In this document: positions 12,631 to 24,928 of the stretch, piece after piece
Numbering within the stretch: position 1 is the stretch's first letter
Layout of the letters: each line of letters begins with the position of its first letter
From: Gordius sp. MW1
Lineage: Eukaryota > Nematomorpha > Gordioida > Gordea > Gordiidae
NCBI GenBank assembly: GCA_964036665.1
Contig: OZ038529.1
Span: 4,882,501-4,946,500 of the forward strand
DNA: 64,000 bases
Direction: 5' to 3'
Notes under the pieces: model-generated
Seen by the model: the letters and a program-made list of their open reading frames with translations, nothing else
Databases searched by the model: none
Told to the model about the DNA's origin: nothing
Made by a program: the position numbers and the translations under genes

Positions 12631-12731
12631 GGTGCTTTACAGAGCTGGGACAACGTCCAGTAGCCATAAAGTACCCCATTGGTGCTTTACAGAGCTGGGA
12701 CGTCAAGCCCAGTAGCCATGAAGTACCCCAT
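12631..12731. repeat. Twin hairpin (two ~50-bp units)
   Basis: Two direct copies of GGTGCTTTACAGAGCTGGGAC, a short loop, (GT)CCAGTAGCC and A(T/G)(A/G)AAGTACC(CC). Within each unit GGTGCTTTA can pair with TAAAGTACC and CTGGGAC with GTCCAG-like bases, so each unit can fold into a stem. No function is assigned. Confidence 0.55.
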
Positions 12732-12787
12732 TTATAACTGTTCACAGTGCGGGATTTCATTGATTAAATCAGTCGTCCATGAATCAG

Positions 12788-13060
12788 TCACCCCCACACA
12801 TACGATCAAATTTACTTTACGCGTAGTTAGGATGACTGATGAGTCATGATTGTTAATATCTCTATGATATAAATAGATTGTTAATATCGCTATGATAAAA
12901 ATAGATCGTTATTTTATTACCATCACGTAAAGATGTATTATGTACCTCGCTATCACTTATTAATTAATTATTTTTCTTTGGCGTAGTAGAAATTAAATAA
13001 AGAAAATGTAACGTATTATAAAACCAAGAAATTCGCGGATCCAGTTTATCGCGGATTTTA
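12788..13060. repeat. Dispersed repeat, copy 2
   Basis: A near-identical second copy of 11,912-12,200 in the same orientation, about 880 bp downstream. It may be a local duplication or a second insertion of one element. Confidence 0.8.
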
Positions 13061-13989
13061 AAATTATAAGGCCAAATATTACTCGCAGCTTAAATAAATA
13101 AACTAATTGAATTATGCACAAAATGAAATATTATTACAAATCCAGTAAAATAGAATTGGACAATGATTTTAGTTATATCATTGGGGATGGATTTATTACT
13201 AAGTTGAAAAATTATAAAAAAATGGGATCAATAACAAAAGATAATTTTCTCTCTAAAAAAATCAAGGGTCAAAATTTGCTTTAGCTATTTTTTATTTTGA
13301 GGTTTTTTTAAGCTAAATGTTAAAAATCATGAACTTTTATTACCAATTTTCATTTATAAACTAACTTTTTTAAACTTTATCTTTTCAACCTAAAAAAAAT
13401 TAATTTTAAACTAACAAAACATGTAGGAAATGTTATTTTTTACCCAAAAATTACTATTTTCTGTTTTAAAATTTTAAATTTAGATTTTATTCCTATGCTT
13501 AATTCTAACACTCTATGATGTATTTATATTAAAAAAAATTGAATTGAAGTCCAAAAATTAGAAAAATAATGGTTAAGAACAGTAGTAACGTTTTGCCATA
13601 AAAAAACGTAGGACCAAAAATTCCCTAAGTTTGGACATCTCTATTTTTTTGTTTTTAGGTTTTTTATGCCAAATTTTTTATATTTTTAGCTCCATTTTGT
13701 ATGATCTTATAAATTTATAAAATTAGGGGGAATAAATTTGTTATAAATAGATTTAGTCACATAGGGGGAAATTTTGGGGGTTGTACTAATTGTAATTATA
13801 AATTTATAACCACTTGTTCAAATACCCAAAGTAATATATCAATTTACAGATAAGAGTTTAAGTATTATGCTTTTAAAATTTGAAAAGTTTATATACAATA
13901 CTACAAAGTTATAGCTATTTAAAGTTTGGGGTCATCATGACCCCCTTTACCATCCGTGTTAGGATTTTGACCTGGCCAACGGGGTAAAT

Positions 13990-16120
13990 CAACTTTTTTG
14001 ATTTAACAATGAAGTAGACTACACTGCAGAAAGACATGGCACATTGAATAATGGTAAACATTCTACCATATGAAACATGGCATGGCCAGTCTATGGATAA
14101 ACCAGAGCCATGGCAAAGTAGATATAACCAACCCGAACTTAGATTAGAATCGCAGTTTGATTTTTAACGTAACGCAACTTGACCAACCCAAATTTTATTT
14201 TAAAATCTCACCCCAAAACCTACCATATCTGAATATATATCTAGGAACCTTTCTTTTTATTATCAAATATTTAATTTTTCACCTACGGAAAGCATGTTAT
14301 ACACAGTTGCATTCCTAACATATTCGTTAGACCATGTTTTATTGTGCGATGCATTCAGTATCTGACAAAGACAATGTTTTTGTATCCGAACGTACTAAAA
14401 ACATAAGTTTGCTACCAGATCTCGACACGACTCGATGTTAAATTTGGGTGACCCAGTGCAGAATTTTGTTATAAGATAATATGGCAAAACGTTTAGAGTG
14501 AATAAGAATTGTTCTTATATTAATTCATGAATAATTTAAATGTCTTGGAACTAATTGGGTTTAATTCTTAAAACTATGATAAGAAATACATCAATTATGT
14601 GATCAAGTTAAACGAACGTAAAACAAGGTTTATTGTAAAAATAATAAATTAATATGATATGAACCTAGTCTGGAACTTAAATTGAAACCCTGTTACTACT
14701 TCTTTTTGCCTAAATAATTGATCTTGATTAAATATATCTATCTATATAGTAGACTATCACATTATATATTATTATTTACTTTAAATTTCAATATAATTAG
14801 TTACTGATAATTTGAAAACCTTTTAATTAAAATAAGTAAATACTCAAAGCATTTAATTTCTAATGATGGTTAGTGAATGATTAGGTTAGGAAGAAAAAGA
14901 AGTTATTAGTATTGCTTACACGTCGCCACACCCATTTATATTAGATACACTCTTATTAAAGATTAAATATTGCTTAACTACCCATTATCAGTTTATTTAT
15001 AGCTTTAATAGAAAAGCGTGCTATATTATTGTCGTATCGTATATGTGAATACGTGAAAGAAGAATAGTATAATTTAGTATAACTTTTATTTGTATATCAT
15101 TTTCTACAGATGATATTATTGCTATAATTAGATATTTTAATATTGTAAGCCAAAGCCGAGTTGGTAAAAACCTTATGTTTTAATCTTTTTAGTCTTAAAT
15201 TTACTTTTATTATTTCTTATGTCCCATCCCTGGCCCTTAATAAATCTTTATCATTAAATTATCATTATTTATTATTATAATTATGTACGTGTACTTTAAA
15301 TCCCAACCATATATAAGCATTAACAGATTAAAGTATTTTAAATTAGTCGCAAACGTTAATTTTTAATATCTATATTTACCACATTTATAGTTTGCTAACG
15401 CGGTTGATATATGAAGCACTCATCATTTATTATCCATGTTCTGAGTGTACATTGAGATTAACAATGGTATTTAATCAGCAGAGAGAGCATAATAATTATA
15501 AATTATACTATAATGATGAACATTAATAGAAGTTTGCATTAAACATTGTAAATAATTCTATGAACATATTAATAGTTATACTATTAAAGTAATCTTTAGA
15601 ACACGCGGGGGGGGAGGAGGTATAGGTATTTCACCGGTCATATACTAAATGGGGAATGTTGATGAATCATTTTATGCAACACGAATATAAAGAGTAGGTG
15701 TGTTAGGATTAATGCCTTAGGAATTTCACAGATGGATGATTCATTCATTAGAATACCAGCTGATGGGCTAAAATTTGGTGCCCTTACCCCCATGCACAGT
15801 TATGACGGGGGCGGCCCCGGTATAGTAATGCGGGAAAGAGGCTGACTCCAGGCTATTCAAAAAGTTATCGTTGTCCAATGAAATTTCATCGTACGAAGAT
15901 GGCTTTATATTGTAGACAACATAATATATTGCAACTATTAATTTACGATCATTTGTTGATAAATTGTATGTAACTTATATCTAAATGAATTATTTTCGCC
16001 TATTTTAACTGTATAAATTAAATTAATTCATCAATCTTAACTATCGAGAAATTTAAACTCCTTAGTCTTTAGGTACAATCTTTGGATATATTTCGAGGAA
16101 GCGTTTATTAATTATATTTG
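13990..16120. other. No recognisable gene
   Basis: AT-rich sequence without exons I can support. 15,135-15,165 is an exact 31-bp match to 35,875-35,905 in an HRD1 intron. It contains AAGCCGAGTTGGT, slightly like a tRNA box A, so it could be a SINE remnant. A short G-run lies at 15,605-15,620. Confidence 0.5.
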
Positions 16121-16200
16121 CATGAAAGTAGCCAAGGGGAGGCGATGAGAAAATTTGTTGAAATTTATTAAAATTATGGCTAAAATTTCAAAAAATCAGA
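16121..16200 (+). mobile_element. CATGGGCGTAGCC-type MITE, left half only
   Basis: Starts CATGAAAGTAGCCAAGGGG and contains TTTATTAAAATTATGGCTAA, matching the family core. The right half is missing. Confidence 0.6.
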
Positions 16201-17348
16201 TTAAGGTGAATTAATTTAAAATCCGTTTTATGTCATCTTTTAACAAAGCTTAGCGAGATAGATCAATTATTACGTCAATGATTAGGCACAATTATTAAAG
16301 GTTTCTTTAAATTGCCTACCAAAAAATAGATCAATAAATTTAATTAATTTACAATGGGTTTTAATCAATATAAAAATGGGGTGATTCACATAATTATTGG
16401 GGGTAAAATAAGCGGGCTAATTGATTTTTTGGAATAGGGAATGAGTTATAATCAAATGACAAATGCGTCTGTGTGTTAACAAGAAATTTAGAGCCTACTA
16501 ACCTAACTTGGTGGGTGTAAAAGGGTTTAATTTAATTTACTATAAAATTATGTGCCATGGTAGAGCATAAATTGATTCCCCCCCCTCCCCCACATTTAAT
16601 TTATCTTGTATTGATTAACCGATAAAAACAAGCTTATTAAATCATTTTTAAGTCCACATCTTTTTACGTTTAAAGATTCCAATTATCCCACGAATTTGCT
16701 TCTATAGTAAAATTTCGTACTCCTAAAATAGCTTTTTAATACTGAAGACTACTGTTAAAATACGGAATAGCAAAAAAATTTAATATGTAATGAATAAGTG
16801 TCGACCCATAAGCTGTAAAAAATTTAATTTTTAAGTTCCTCTCCACTTAAAATCATTATAATTTAGTCATGCTACCGATCGAGGTTTAATTTGATTTTGA
16901 CTCCGCCGGACTCCATTACCAGGTGTGGTTAGTTCGTCAAAACTTTGTCTCACCAGTTTACCATATATCATCTTGTGGCGATAATGGTGATAAAATATGA
17001 GAGCTGAGCCTTTTATAAATTTAAATTTAAATTACTTTCAAAACAAAAATTCTTTCAAAAATAAAACAGTGATATTAATTTTACCATTTCCCAAAATGTC
17101 ATTTTTAATCATTTTTTGTATAGAATATAGATAATATCTGCTGTTTGTAAATACATATATTTTATTGAACAAATGATGACGTTGGGAAATGCAAGAGTAT
17201 TGTAATAATATGAATTTTGCTATTAAAAATTTAAGTTTCGATTTTGGAATTCACGCATAAATTAACAGTTAAATGCTTTTTCCAGCTTACCAAGGAAGTT
17301 GAAATTTGATTTAAATAAGGGCCAATAAATGCGGCAACATGTCTGAAA

Positions 17349-17772
17349 CAGAGGTCATATTTGTTTGAATTGCTGCCCGAACCCGGCCCGTTTTTATCTT
17401 TTAAATAAATTGCCCCCCCCCCGACCCCTTCCTAAGTGTCGTCCCAGGCCCTCCCCAATCATTTGAACTGCCCGGCCCAAACGATGTGTTTCAAATTTTT
17501 AACCATAATGTCGTTATATTTTTTTAAAATTTTTATTTTAATTTTCGACTTTTAATTGGATAAGAACTAGGATAAAAAAAAACATTATACAATCATATAA
17601 AAAGTGGCAAATTATACACGAAAACGATATAATACATTAGTTTAAAAGCATCATTGACAAATTGCCGGAATCTTGTTATGCTGCCCGCCCGGGCCCGCCC
17701 GAAGTCAAAATTTTACAGAGGAGGTGCCCGGTCCGGCCCGTTCGGACAGTGGGCCGAGCTTTCTGGTCTCTG
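17349..17772. mobile_element. hAT-like non-autonomous element, copy 2
   Basis: Bounded by CAGAGGTCAT at the left and GGTCTCTG at the right (inverted). Both ends are rich in GCCCG motifs (GAACCCGGCCCG near 17,378 and CCGCCCGGGCCCGCCCG near 17,685). Layout and ends match the 43,959-44,764 element. The flanking 8-mers do not match, so the duplication is lost or the ends are slightly off. Confidence 0.6.
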
Positions 17773-17880
17773 ATCTTAAGCTCGTAAAAGTTAAAATAAC
17801 TATGTGTTCTTTTTCTTAGCAGAGTCTTATTTTAGCGTAATCGTCACGTTTGATGTTGCAATCAATTAATTGGCAAATCA

Positions 17881-18030
17881 GCAGTGGCGTAGCCAGACGG
17901 GGGGGGGGGAAACGGGAAATCCCCCCCCCCGAAAAAAAAATATCAAATGTTTATTTTGTTTTTTTAAATAATGTTACAAAAAAAATTTATAATTTCCCCC
18001 CCCCAGAGAAAATCCTGGCTACGCGCCTGC
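17881..18030. mobile_element. MITE family 2 (GTGGCGTAGCCAG ends)
   Basis: A 150-bp element with GCAGTGGCGTAGCCAG at the left and CTGGCTACGCGCCTGC at the right, as inverted ends. C/G runs and an AT-rich centre lie between. A right-hand fragment of the same family is at 48,273-48,308. The open frame spanning it is not a gene. Confidence 0.75.
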
Positions 18031-21000
18031 ATATCAGCTATTACTTGATACTATATTTTAAAACAATACAAGCACACCTTTAAAAGTTGGGTTATAATTC
18101 TAGTCAAACTTTAAAAATGACAGAGATTATGCTAGATTAAAGGTTTAGAATTAATCTTTAATTATCTGGGATAGATATTTTTATATTTTAAAAATGTTTG
18201 TTTTAAAACAAAAAATAATCTTGCACCTAGATTAGTCAAGGCCAAAAATAGCTTTAGATATTAGTAAATTTTTACCATCAAATTCGAGATTTTTTGACAA
18301 ATTTCTCGGTATAAAGATGTTAAGTAACCCGACCCGATAAAATACTTTGATTTATGTTGAAAAAAATATTTGTCACATATTTTAAATGTATAACCTTTCG
18401 GGGCAAATACATGTTACGCAGTTGTCAAACTTATCACGGATACGCTTAAAAAGTTATGCACAAAATACGAGCATCAAAGGATGCGCACTTCGATATATGT
18501 AAAAAGGTGTAGCAGCACTATATCCTTTTGGTACTGAAGGCTTAATCCTTTTATGAATAATTGTGAAAAAAAAATTGACAAAAAAATATGATACTGACTT
18601 TCTAAAAAGCCTTGTTTAATTCTTAATTTAATTAAAATCACTAAAATAATTGATCAAATATGATTTATTATTATGATTTTATTGAAAAAAGTGTTAAATT
18701 TTATATATAAAAAAGTAAAAAAAAATGGGGGCAGGAGGGTTTTATAATGTGTAGGACGTGCTAAATCAACGTAAAAATTTGACAATCGGTAACCTTGAGG
18801 CAATAATCGATACAAAACGATCATGGAAGTGAAAAGCAAAATGAAAAGTCCTTATAACTTGACCTTTTTCCATCAAAAAAATCATCACTTCATTAGCCTC
18901 CCCCCCACTCGTCCTTTGAGTTACAGTATTACTTGCTATGCAATTTATGGGCCCACTTTGGGTTGTCCTGTTCTATTTAATTTGGCGTGATTATGAATTT
19001 TGCAAAAGGTATCATTTATTTTTTTAAATCAAAAATGATTTAAAATTGTATAAATACCTATGTTTAGGTTAAGCTTGTTAGTACAAATAAAGCAATAAAA
19101 AGACGTAGTTGGAAATTTTCTTTAATATATTGCAAATAAAAACAAAAAATAGATTTAAATAATATTGGTTTTCTATGCTAAATTAATTCCCTTACCTATT
19201 TTTTATATATTTTAAACATGATTAGGTAAGAGAGCTGTGAAGTTTTTATTACTTTAACACAATCCTTAAAAGCTAAAAAAAAATTAAAAACCTCCAAAAA
19301 TATATTATTTCAATTGGCGTTATAAATACGATTTTATTATATGAAAGTGCAAATTAATAATATATAAAAAAATGTTGTAAAAAGTTAAAATTATTGGTGA
19401 TTTTTAATATAAATAAACAAATTGGCAATTTCGAAGGTCAAGCATTATATGATATAAAAAATGGAGTTGGGAAGGTCTTTCAGCACCACTACCATAATGT
19501 CATGTTAATGCTTTCAAAATGTATGTTTTCGATGAAAAAATGGATCAATAATATAGGCTTGCCTTGAATACCAAATCGAATTTGCCCGTGAATTATTTAA
19601 TGTTTCTAAAACATACAAGAAAATGTATTTTGCCACAAAATCTAGAAAAAAATATTTAAAGATTTTAAATTTAATTAAATGTTGGTGCTTTATTGTATAT
19701 AAAAATAGGCTTTCAATAATTTCCTATTTTTCCCCATATAAGTGCTTCTATCTTATTTAATATATTTAACATTTTTTAAGCAATTACTTATAATTCAGTT
19801 TCGTATTTTACGTTTAGTCCTAGCATAATGCCCTTGAAAACTAAATCCCTCGATATCATTATTATAAAAACTAATCGTAGTATTACTTTATTTCGCCATA
19901 AATAATATATTATCGTTCGTCTATTATAATATAACCATTATAATTACGAGATAAAATCTTTCCTAAAAGCTATCCATATACACAGTGTAGCTTTGACATA
20001 ATCCCACCAACCTCAACTTTCAAACCTATAATAATGGTTTGGTGTCCCCTATAGTCTTTATGGCACGAAAAGTGGAAGGGAAGGGGAGTGGGAAGTTTTT
20101 GTAAATTTTATTTACTTTTTTTTCAAATTGACACTTAACCAATGCGAAAGTCATTGTTACTCGATCGGGAGTTGTTGAAAGAGAAGTTATATAGTTTTAA
20201 AGTCTAGGAGGGGCACGGGAAGTAGTTTAGAAATAGATATTAAAGAGGTGGGTGGGGTGAGTTTTTCAATGGGGAAAAGTCGCACCACTTGAGAAGTTAA
20301 CTCCACTGTTCGACACTTAATTAGGAAGGGGTAATGGCATAATGCTGTGAACTTAGATGACTCCAATGCCTATCCCTGCAGAGATTTGCCTGAAATTTTA
20401 AGATCGTTGTTTAGTTTAGAAAACAAATGTCGGGGTCGGGAGTATGTAAAACTCTTGGGTCAATGGGCTTAAAATCTTTTTTATAAATGTTCTCACTTTG
20501 AAATTCGAAGCGAAACATATCATTTTAGTAAAACGTTTTTGATCCTAAAATGCTTTACAAATCAATATTTTTATTTTTTTCATAAAGGAGGTTCTCAATT
20601 AGAAATTAAGTGGAAAAATTTCACTTATATAACACGTTTTGAATTTTAAAATACCTTAAAGCTATTATCACCTTGATTGACATTTTTAACTTGTTTTTTC
20701 GAACTTTAAAATAATATGTACAAGATTTAAACAGGAAACACTAAAATGGCGCGTGAAATTAAGGTTGCCAAGGCTAGTGTAAGGGAATTAAAATTATGAC
20801 ATATTCTTTTTTGTTATTTAAACCCTCATTTTTGAACATAATTAAAAAGTAAAAATGGGAGAATTTATATCAAATGAATGTAAATTATTCATTATTTATA
20901 TAATTTTGTTGGCAAATATTTTGGTTGACTAACGAAATTTTTCAGATATCAAAATTTTTGGGAGGGTAATTTATTGACATAGCTTAAAATTTTAATTCTT

Positions 21001-21535
21001 ACAGCTTAAATATTCACGTTATTTTTAAAGAATATTTGATAATATCTATTAGAGTTATAGGTAATTATACGCATTACAAATCAAAGTATAATAACTAAAG
21101 AATTTTTTTAACAAATTTTAAAATATTTTGTTATTTTTCATTTTAAAACCTCCGCCCCTTTGCTAATACATTCCTCAATTAAAAAAATCTGTTGTTAATG
21201 AAAAAACATATATTTAGTGGTTCAGCAGCGGTCAAGTCAATATTGACAAGATATCAAACTTTTAACAAAAAAAACATTTTTAAAAGAGTAGTTATTGTTT
21301 CTTTATGTATAGAAATAATTTGGTCTAAGAGTCTTGTAATGAGATATTCTGAGATTTTACAAAGTCCTTGAGAATAAATAGCTTTAGATTGTATTTCAAA
21401 TTTCGATGCAGAAAAATATTAACTCACAAAGAAAAATTTCATATGCCAGCATGCAAAAAAAAGCTGGATTCTTGTTGCTCAAATTACAATTATTAAGTAA
21501 TTTTGTAAAAAACTATAAAAAAACAAGGGAAATTG
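18031..21535. other. No recognisable gene; orphan terminal repeat
   Basis: AT-rich intergenic DNA. 18,933-18,952 (TTGCTATGCAATTTATGGGC) is identical to the 20-bp terminal repeat of the element at 41,076-42,103. It is followed by a diverged GTTGTCC stretch, so it is a solitary end of that family. I support no exon here. Confidence 0.5.
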
Positions 21536-21899
21536 CCTATCGACTTTGATAGGGTTTTGAATATTTTTTATAATTAAATTTTTTTCGATTACAAAAAATG
21601 TTGTTTTTCCATTTTGTAAATACATACAAAAAACAATAACATTTTAGAAAGTAATTTAAAATTCCATCTACGGAAATTATAAGGGCGCTAATAAATTCAG
21701 GTTGATGCACCTGTAATAACATCGCACCTACGCACCTGTGTATAGGAACGCGAGCAAATATCGATTTTAAAACCACATCTTGATGCTCATCCAAAACAAA
21801 AATGTATAAAAATAAATATTAAAATTGCACAGTTCTTTTACAAATTCAACAATTTCGTAATTTTTAAATTAATTTTTAAAAAATTGAAAGGCGACTTAC

Positions 21900-22458
21900 C
21901 TATAGATATGAAGACAATAGTGACGGCCAAAGTCATACCCATTATAGCGAGGAACGAGTATTTAGAAGTTTCAAACTTGTAAACGTAAGGTTGACAGATG
22001 GGTACTTCTATGAAGTAATTAATTGTGGAATGAACATTGGATTGCTGATAATAACTGTGGTTTATAGTTTTCATGATCCATTCACAATATATAGGATCAT
22101 CGAGTAAATTTAATGATGTATTGTATATGGTCATGGTGACATTAGTTATGTTGAAGTTTAGATTTTTGGAGTCAAAAGAGCTTTTTTCGGCATTGTATTT
22201 AACACGATGGACTTTAGGATCTCTTTGTGTATTATTTATTGATTGATTAATCAGGGTATAATTAAATTTTGTTTCATTTGAAGGATTCTTCGAGTTAGGT
22301 TTATAACCCAATATATTTAATAATTTAGAGTCTTGGAGTATTGACAAAGAATTTGACCTGAGTTTATTGCCATTTTTCATATTTACAAGATAAATGGTTG
22401 AAGAATTGAACTTTTCTGATAAAGGATTTGCCATAATATTTTCCATAAATAGTATCAT
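21900..22458 (-). CDS. Exon of an unrecognised N-glycosylated membrane protein
   Basis: The minus-strand frame opens with ATG at 22,458 and runs about 186 codons to a clean splice donor (CTATAG then GTAAGT, with the intron starting at 21,899). The frame continues into the intron until a stop at 21,838. The segment carries many N-x-S/T sites (for example NSS, NYT, NQS, NIT, NVT, NTS, NHS) and few cysteines. Just before the donor is one hydrophobic span, SFLAIMGMTLAVTIVFISIG. This fits a secreted or extracellular domain leading into a membrane segment, so it looks like an exon of a type I or multi-pass protein. No signal peptide is obvious, so earlier exons may exist; the transposon ends only 400 bp upstream (22,856). 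I do not recognise the family. Confidence 0.5.
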
Positions 22459-23279
22459 GTTATTGACTGTTTTATAAATTGAAAAATAATTACTATAAAT
22501 TTAAAATATTTAATAATAAAATTAATATTTTTATAAAAGTAAGCTTACTAAATGCAAAAAATATAATTCCATATTTATAGCATAGCATGTAGAAGTAGTA
22601 GGCTCATTCCAGAGCTTCCCCTTGAAAATTTATACAGGTGATTTCAAAAACACCTGAATTGTGAATGTCTGCATGCTACAACTGTAAAACATATGCTTTT
22701 AAAAAGATGCAATATTTTCAAAATTTTTATCAGTACTTATTAATGGGTAGTTAATTACATTTAATAAACATGCTTAGCCTTTATGAAAGATTTATTAGTT
22801 ATAGATATTGTTTAAATAGGCAAACCAAGATCAATATACATATTTGTTAGTTTAACCCATTAAAGCTTACCGTCGTATATATCATAGGCAAAGTGTACCT
22901 TTTTCAATTACTAAATTCGCACACTTAAAATTATCTATTTTTAACAAAATATATTTTATTTGAAAGCTAAAGATTTACTTTACATTCCTTGTAGGTTATT
23001 TTTATTTTGCGCCTTAATATTATGCCTTCAAACACATCATCAAAAAACTTAAATCAAAAAAATTTAAGAAAATCTGACAGGTAATCATTAAATGCTAATA
23101 ACTTTACAAATTCATTATAATATAATATATTATAGTATTTATATAAACACAAGGCTTGTATCTTTCATAAAAAATATATATATTATTCCTTTTTATAATT
23201 ATTTTAAAAAATATATGTTTCTATATTTGAACGTATAATATATCATACAGTGAGTGGGAATTTTGAATACAGAAGATAT

Positions 23280-23896
23280 TGTGGTATACGTGTATACCAC
23301 GTAACCATATGTTGGGAAATCGCGTTTTAATGTCCGCAGTATACTTTGATCTTACTTAGATTTATTTTATTAATATTAATGTAAAAGGGTTAAAGAACGG
23401 TTCTGCATTCCTTATAATTAAAAAAAGGAATTGGTCAAAGGAAGGCATTTTTACCGCGGGTTAACCTAGACGCGGAAGTGGCTAATTTTCTTTGACGCTT
23501 TCTTTTTTTAATTACTTTTTATTTTAATTTTTAACCCAGCCACATATGGAACTCATTTTTGCAGCCCCGTCTGAAGATTTCCCGTACATTGCTCGTTCAA
23601 TCAAGTCCACTACCCTGGGAAGATTCAACAGCTATAAAAGCGAAATCCCATGTCAATAATTCAGTCCTTATAAATTTTTCCAGAACTTTGTACTCTTCCT
23701 AAATCCTTGTAATTGTCCCCAATCCCTACATCTTTCCCCTTTTATTGTAATTTTACGGAACATTATAATTTTACCGTCGCCGATCACTTTAATTGTAAAT
23801 CGCCTTTAATTGTAAATATTTAGACGTATTAGCGTAAATAAAGTTATTTTAAATCCTTCGCTCAGCCTTTTTTTACTCGGTCACCAAGACATTACA
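23280..23896 (+). repeat. 5' LTR of the Ty3 element
   Basis: 617 bp, TG...CA ends. It opens with a near-palindrome, GTGGTATAC-GT-GTATACCAC. Compared by eye with the 3' LTR it is about 98-99% identical; the differences cluster near the first 65 bp and the last 25 bp. Confidence 0.95.
23633..23666 (+). promoter_or_regulatory. LTR core promoter (TATA and initiator)
   Basis: TATAAAA at 23,633-23,639, and an initiator-like TCAGTC at 23,661-23,666, a spacing of about 28 bp. This suggests transcription starts near 23,662 and defines the U3/R border. The same sites exist in the 3' LTR. AATAAA at 23,837-23,842 is the matching polyadenylation signal. Confidence 0.65.
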
Positions 23897-23912
23897 TTGG
23901 TGTCAGAATTGC
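23897..23912 (+). promoter_or_regulatory. Primer-binding site of the Ty3 element
   Basis: TTGGTGTCAGAATTGC directly follows the LTR end. TGG next to the LTR matches the CCA end of a tRNA. The exact primer tRNA was not identified. Confidence 0.55.
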
Positions 23913-24536
23913 CCTCTTCTTTACGAAAAGGAACCGTAAGTAGATATTTTAGGTTTAGATATTTTATATTAAAGTAAAATTAGTATTTGTTTTATTAAAA
24001 TGTTGGAATAAAATCAGTGAAAATTTCTATTGTAAAAAAATTTATTAATGCATAATAATGGATAAAGGGTTTTTATGTTTGATAATCATATTGTTGATAA
24101 CAATAATTACATTGAATAATTATTATATACGTCTATGCTTAATAAAATGGTTACTGTATACGTTGTAATAATTAATTTGCTCTTGTTTAATTTTAATTTT
24201 TTTTTAATTAAACGCAAACTTTTGGTAAATTACTTAATTAATTTTGATTAAATTGCTTTGTTTAATTAAATTTGATTTTCTATTTAAATTATTTAATTTA
24301 ATTAATTTAGATTGCTTGGTTTGATTAAATTTGATTTCTATTTAAATTATTTAGTTTAATTGATTTTAATATAGTTTGGATTGAATTTGGTATTTTATAA
24401 TGTTTGGTTTTTACACGCCACCGTCGATTGGCATTAATTTTTTAATTATTTGTGCGCGGATAAATTACTTGTATATATATCAATTTTAACCGTACTAGTT
24501 TTTTTTGTGTGGTATAAATTGAAAAGAGTAGAAAAG
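23913..24536 (+). other. AT-rich leader where a capsid gene is expected
   Basis: About 620 bp made largely of TTTAATTAAATT-like repeats, with no open frame and no major-homology-like segment. In a Ty3 element the matrix and capsid part of gag would normally start here, so gag is probably deleted or replaced. Confidence 0.6.
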
Positions 24537-24898
24537 GTTTTTTTACTTAAGTCTAATTTTAAGTCTAATATAAGGTGTTACGGATGTGGGCACGGGGACA
24601 CCTTAAGAAAGATTGTGATAATAAATACTTTAAAAGGCGTAATAATGAAAATTTCAGATATATTTCGGAAAATTTTGCACAACGCGGCCCGAGAAATAAT
24701 TTTAGTAATTATGCGCACCCCAATAAACCCTACACAGACCATAGATTTACCCACAAAAACTTCCCAAGTTTTAACGCACCAACAACTTCAAATAATTATA
24801 ACACGAAAGAGGTTGCGGACGGGAAATTTTGTTATAAATGCAGGGGTTATGTCAATCAAGCGCAAACAGCTGCCAATGGGCAGGCTGTGTTTGATTGA
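24537..24898 (+). pseudogene. Ty3 gag remnant with CCHC zinc knuckle
   Basis: A CYGCG start lies in one frame (about 24,578) and ARGHLKKDC in the next. Together they form the C-x2-C-x4-H-x4-C nucleocapsid knuckle, broken by a one-base shift. The tail is rich in Asn, Arg and Lys, and includes a second partial CYKC near 24,830. In Ty3 elements the knuckle binds the packaged RNA. The capsid part upstream is missing. It ends just before the pol frame at 24,929. Confidence 0.7.
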
Positions 24899-24928
24899 CT
24901 AGCGCAGGATAATTCAAATTATATAGAT

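Larger units (their letters stand above)
9679..13983. mobile_element. Candidate piggyBac-type element with GACCCC hairpin ends
   Basis: The left end is TTAA (9,675-9,678) followed by CCCTCTGTTGGCTAGGTGGGG. The right end, read inward, is CCCCGTTGGCCAGGT (13,969-13,983), then gtaa, which is one base off TTAA. Both ends carry small palindromes of the GGGGTC...GACCCC type (9,697-9,714 at the left, with a second at 9,863-9,884; 13,928-13,945 at the right). TTAA plus CCC-starting ends is the piggyBac signature. No transposase was seen, and the interior holds other repeats (10,996-11,273; 11,806-13,060). The match is moderate because the right TTAA is imperfect. Confidence 0.45.

Noticed and set aside
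17881-18030. G/C runs as an independent G-quadruplex locus
   Set aside because: They are explained by the MITE's own ends and its inverted structure.
21537-21794. 85-codon minus-strand frame as the next exon of the glycoprotein gene
   Set aside because: I could not find an acceptor in the phase needed by the donor at 21,899, so the link is unsupported.
24450-24902. 150-codon frame opening with a hydrophobic segment in the Ty3 leader
   Set aside because: It starts in AT-rich DNA, and its useful part is only one half of the gag knuckle in a shifted frame.
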